From: Bryobacterales bacterium
Lineage (GTDB): Bacteria > Cyanobacteriota > Vampirovibrionia > Obscuribacterales > Obscuribacteraceae
Assembly: GCA_903970295.1 (NCBI GenBank)
Contig: CAJCHQ010000953.1
Span: forward strand, 1 to 6,280
Length of the DNA: 6,280 nt
Direction: 5' to 3'
Shown here: positions 6,195 through 6,280 of the stretch, in pieces
Layout: every line of letters begins with the position of its first letter
Numbering within the stretch: position 1 is the stretch's first letter
Program-made: the position numbers and the translations under genes
The notes under the pieces: generated by a model
Seen by the model: the letters and a program-made list of their open reading frames with translations, nothing else
The model's database searches: none
Told to the model about the DNA's origin: nothing

Positions 6195-6280
6195 TCAAGC
6201 GTGCAGGTCGTCGCCCATTTGCTTTTGTTGGCGGGTGAAGGCTTGCTGCAGCAGTATCTTCAATCTCGTTTGCGCATCCG
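6195..6280 (-). CDS. Probable C-terminus of a convergent gene (5' truncated at window edge)
   Basis: On the minus strand a frame enters at the window edge and runs 27 codons to TGA (6197-6195), ending in ...QQKQMGDDLHA. The mix of polar and charged residues resembles a real helical protein end. It would converge on gyrA with a 7-bp gap. I cannot assign a family from so little. The alternative is a plus-strand frame from GTG 6201, open to the edge and beginning VQVVAHLLLLAGEG, but it has no Shine-Dalgarno sequence at the right distance. Only one of the two is likely to be real. Confidence 0.35.
   Translation of the reverse strand, partial: DAQTRLKILLQQAFTRQQKQMGDDLHA

Noticed and set aside
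6188..6200. GCTT-AAATC-AAGC hairpin just after the gyrA stop as a terminator
   Set aside because: A 4-bp AT/GC stem without a T-tract is too weak to call.

Overview
The window carries conserved bacterial housekeeping genes beside a lineage-specific signalling gene and one orphan. The most telling protein is GyrA. Its C-terminal domain, as I recall the family, looks most like cyanobacterial GyrA: a QxRxTRG form of the GyrA box, an [11 protein letters not shown] segment, and a final blade with VRQ...IS.Q.R.ATGVR.Q.L. Base composition is near 50% GC. There is also a Ser/Thr kinase carrying a single membrane helix and TPR repeats. Together these suggest a member of the Cyanobacteriota or a non-photosynthetic sister group (Vampirovibrionia/Obscuribacterales-like). 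This placement is inference from memory of the families, not from a search.

Layout, left to right. (1) Positions 1-1241 (+): the 3' part of a receptor-type Ser/Thr protein kinase gene, with the end of the kinase domain, a transmembrane helix and extracytoplasmic TPR-like repeats. (2) 1260-1775 (-): a 171-residue protein I do not recognise, convergent with the kinase gene (18 bp gap) and 73 bp downstream of lysS on the same strand. (3) 1849-3381 (-): lysS, class II lysyl-tRNA synthetase, most likely starting at a GTG. (4) 3382-3661: a 280-bp divergent control region with overlapping candidate promoters for lysS and gyrA, a GC hairpin, an inverted repeat and DnaA-box-like sites. (5) 3662-6187 (+): complete gyrA with a TTG start. 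(6) 6188-6280: a short tail that probably holds the 3' end of a convergent minus-strand gene.

LysS charges tRNA-Lys and GyrA is the cleavage/wrapping subunit of DNA gyrase; gyrB is not in the window. I see no mobile element, CRISPR array, tRNA or rRNA, and no candidate for a complete new multi-gene system. The points most worth a second look are the compact lysS/gyrA control region, two unusual features of GyrA (one residue missing just before the catalytic tyrosine, and a GyrA-box signature split between two blades) and the orphan protein.
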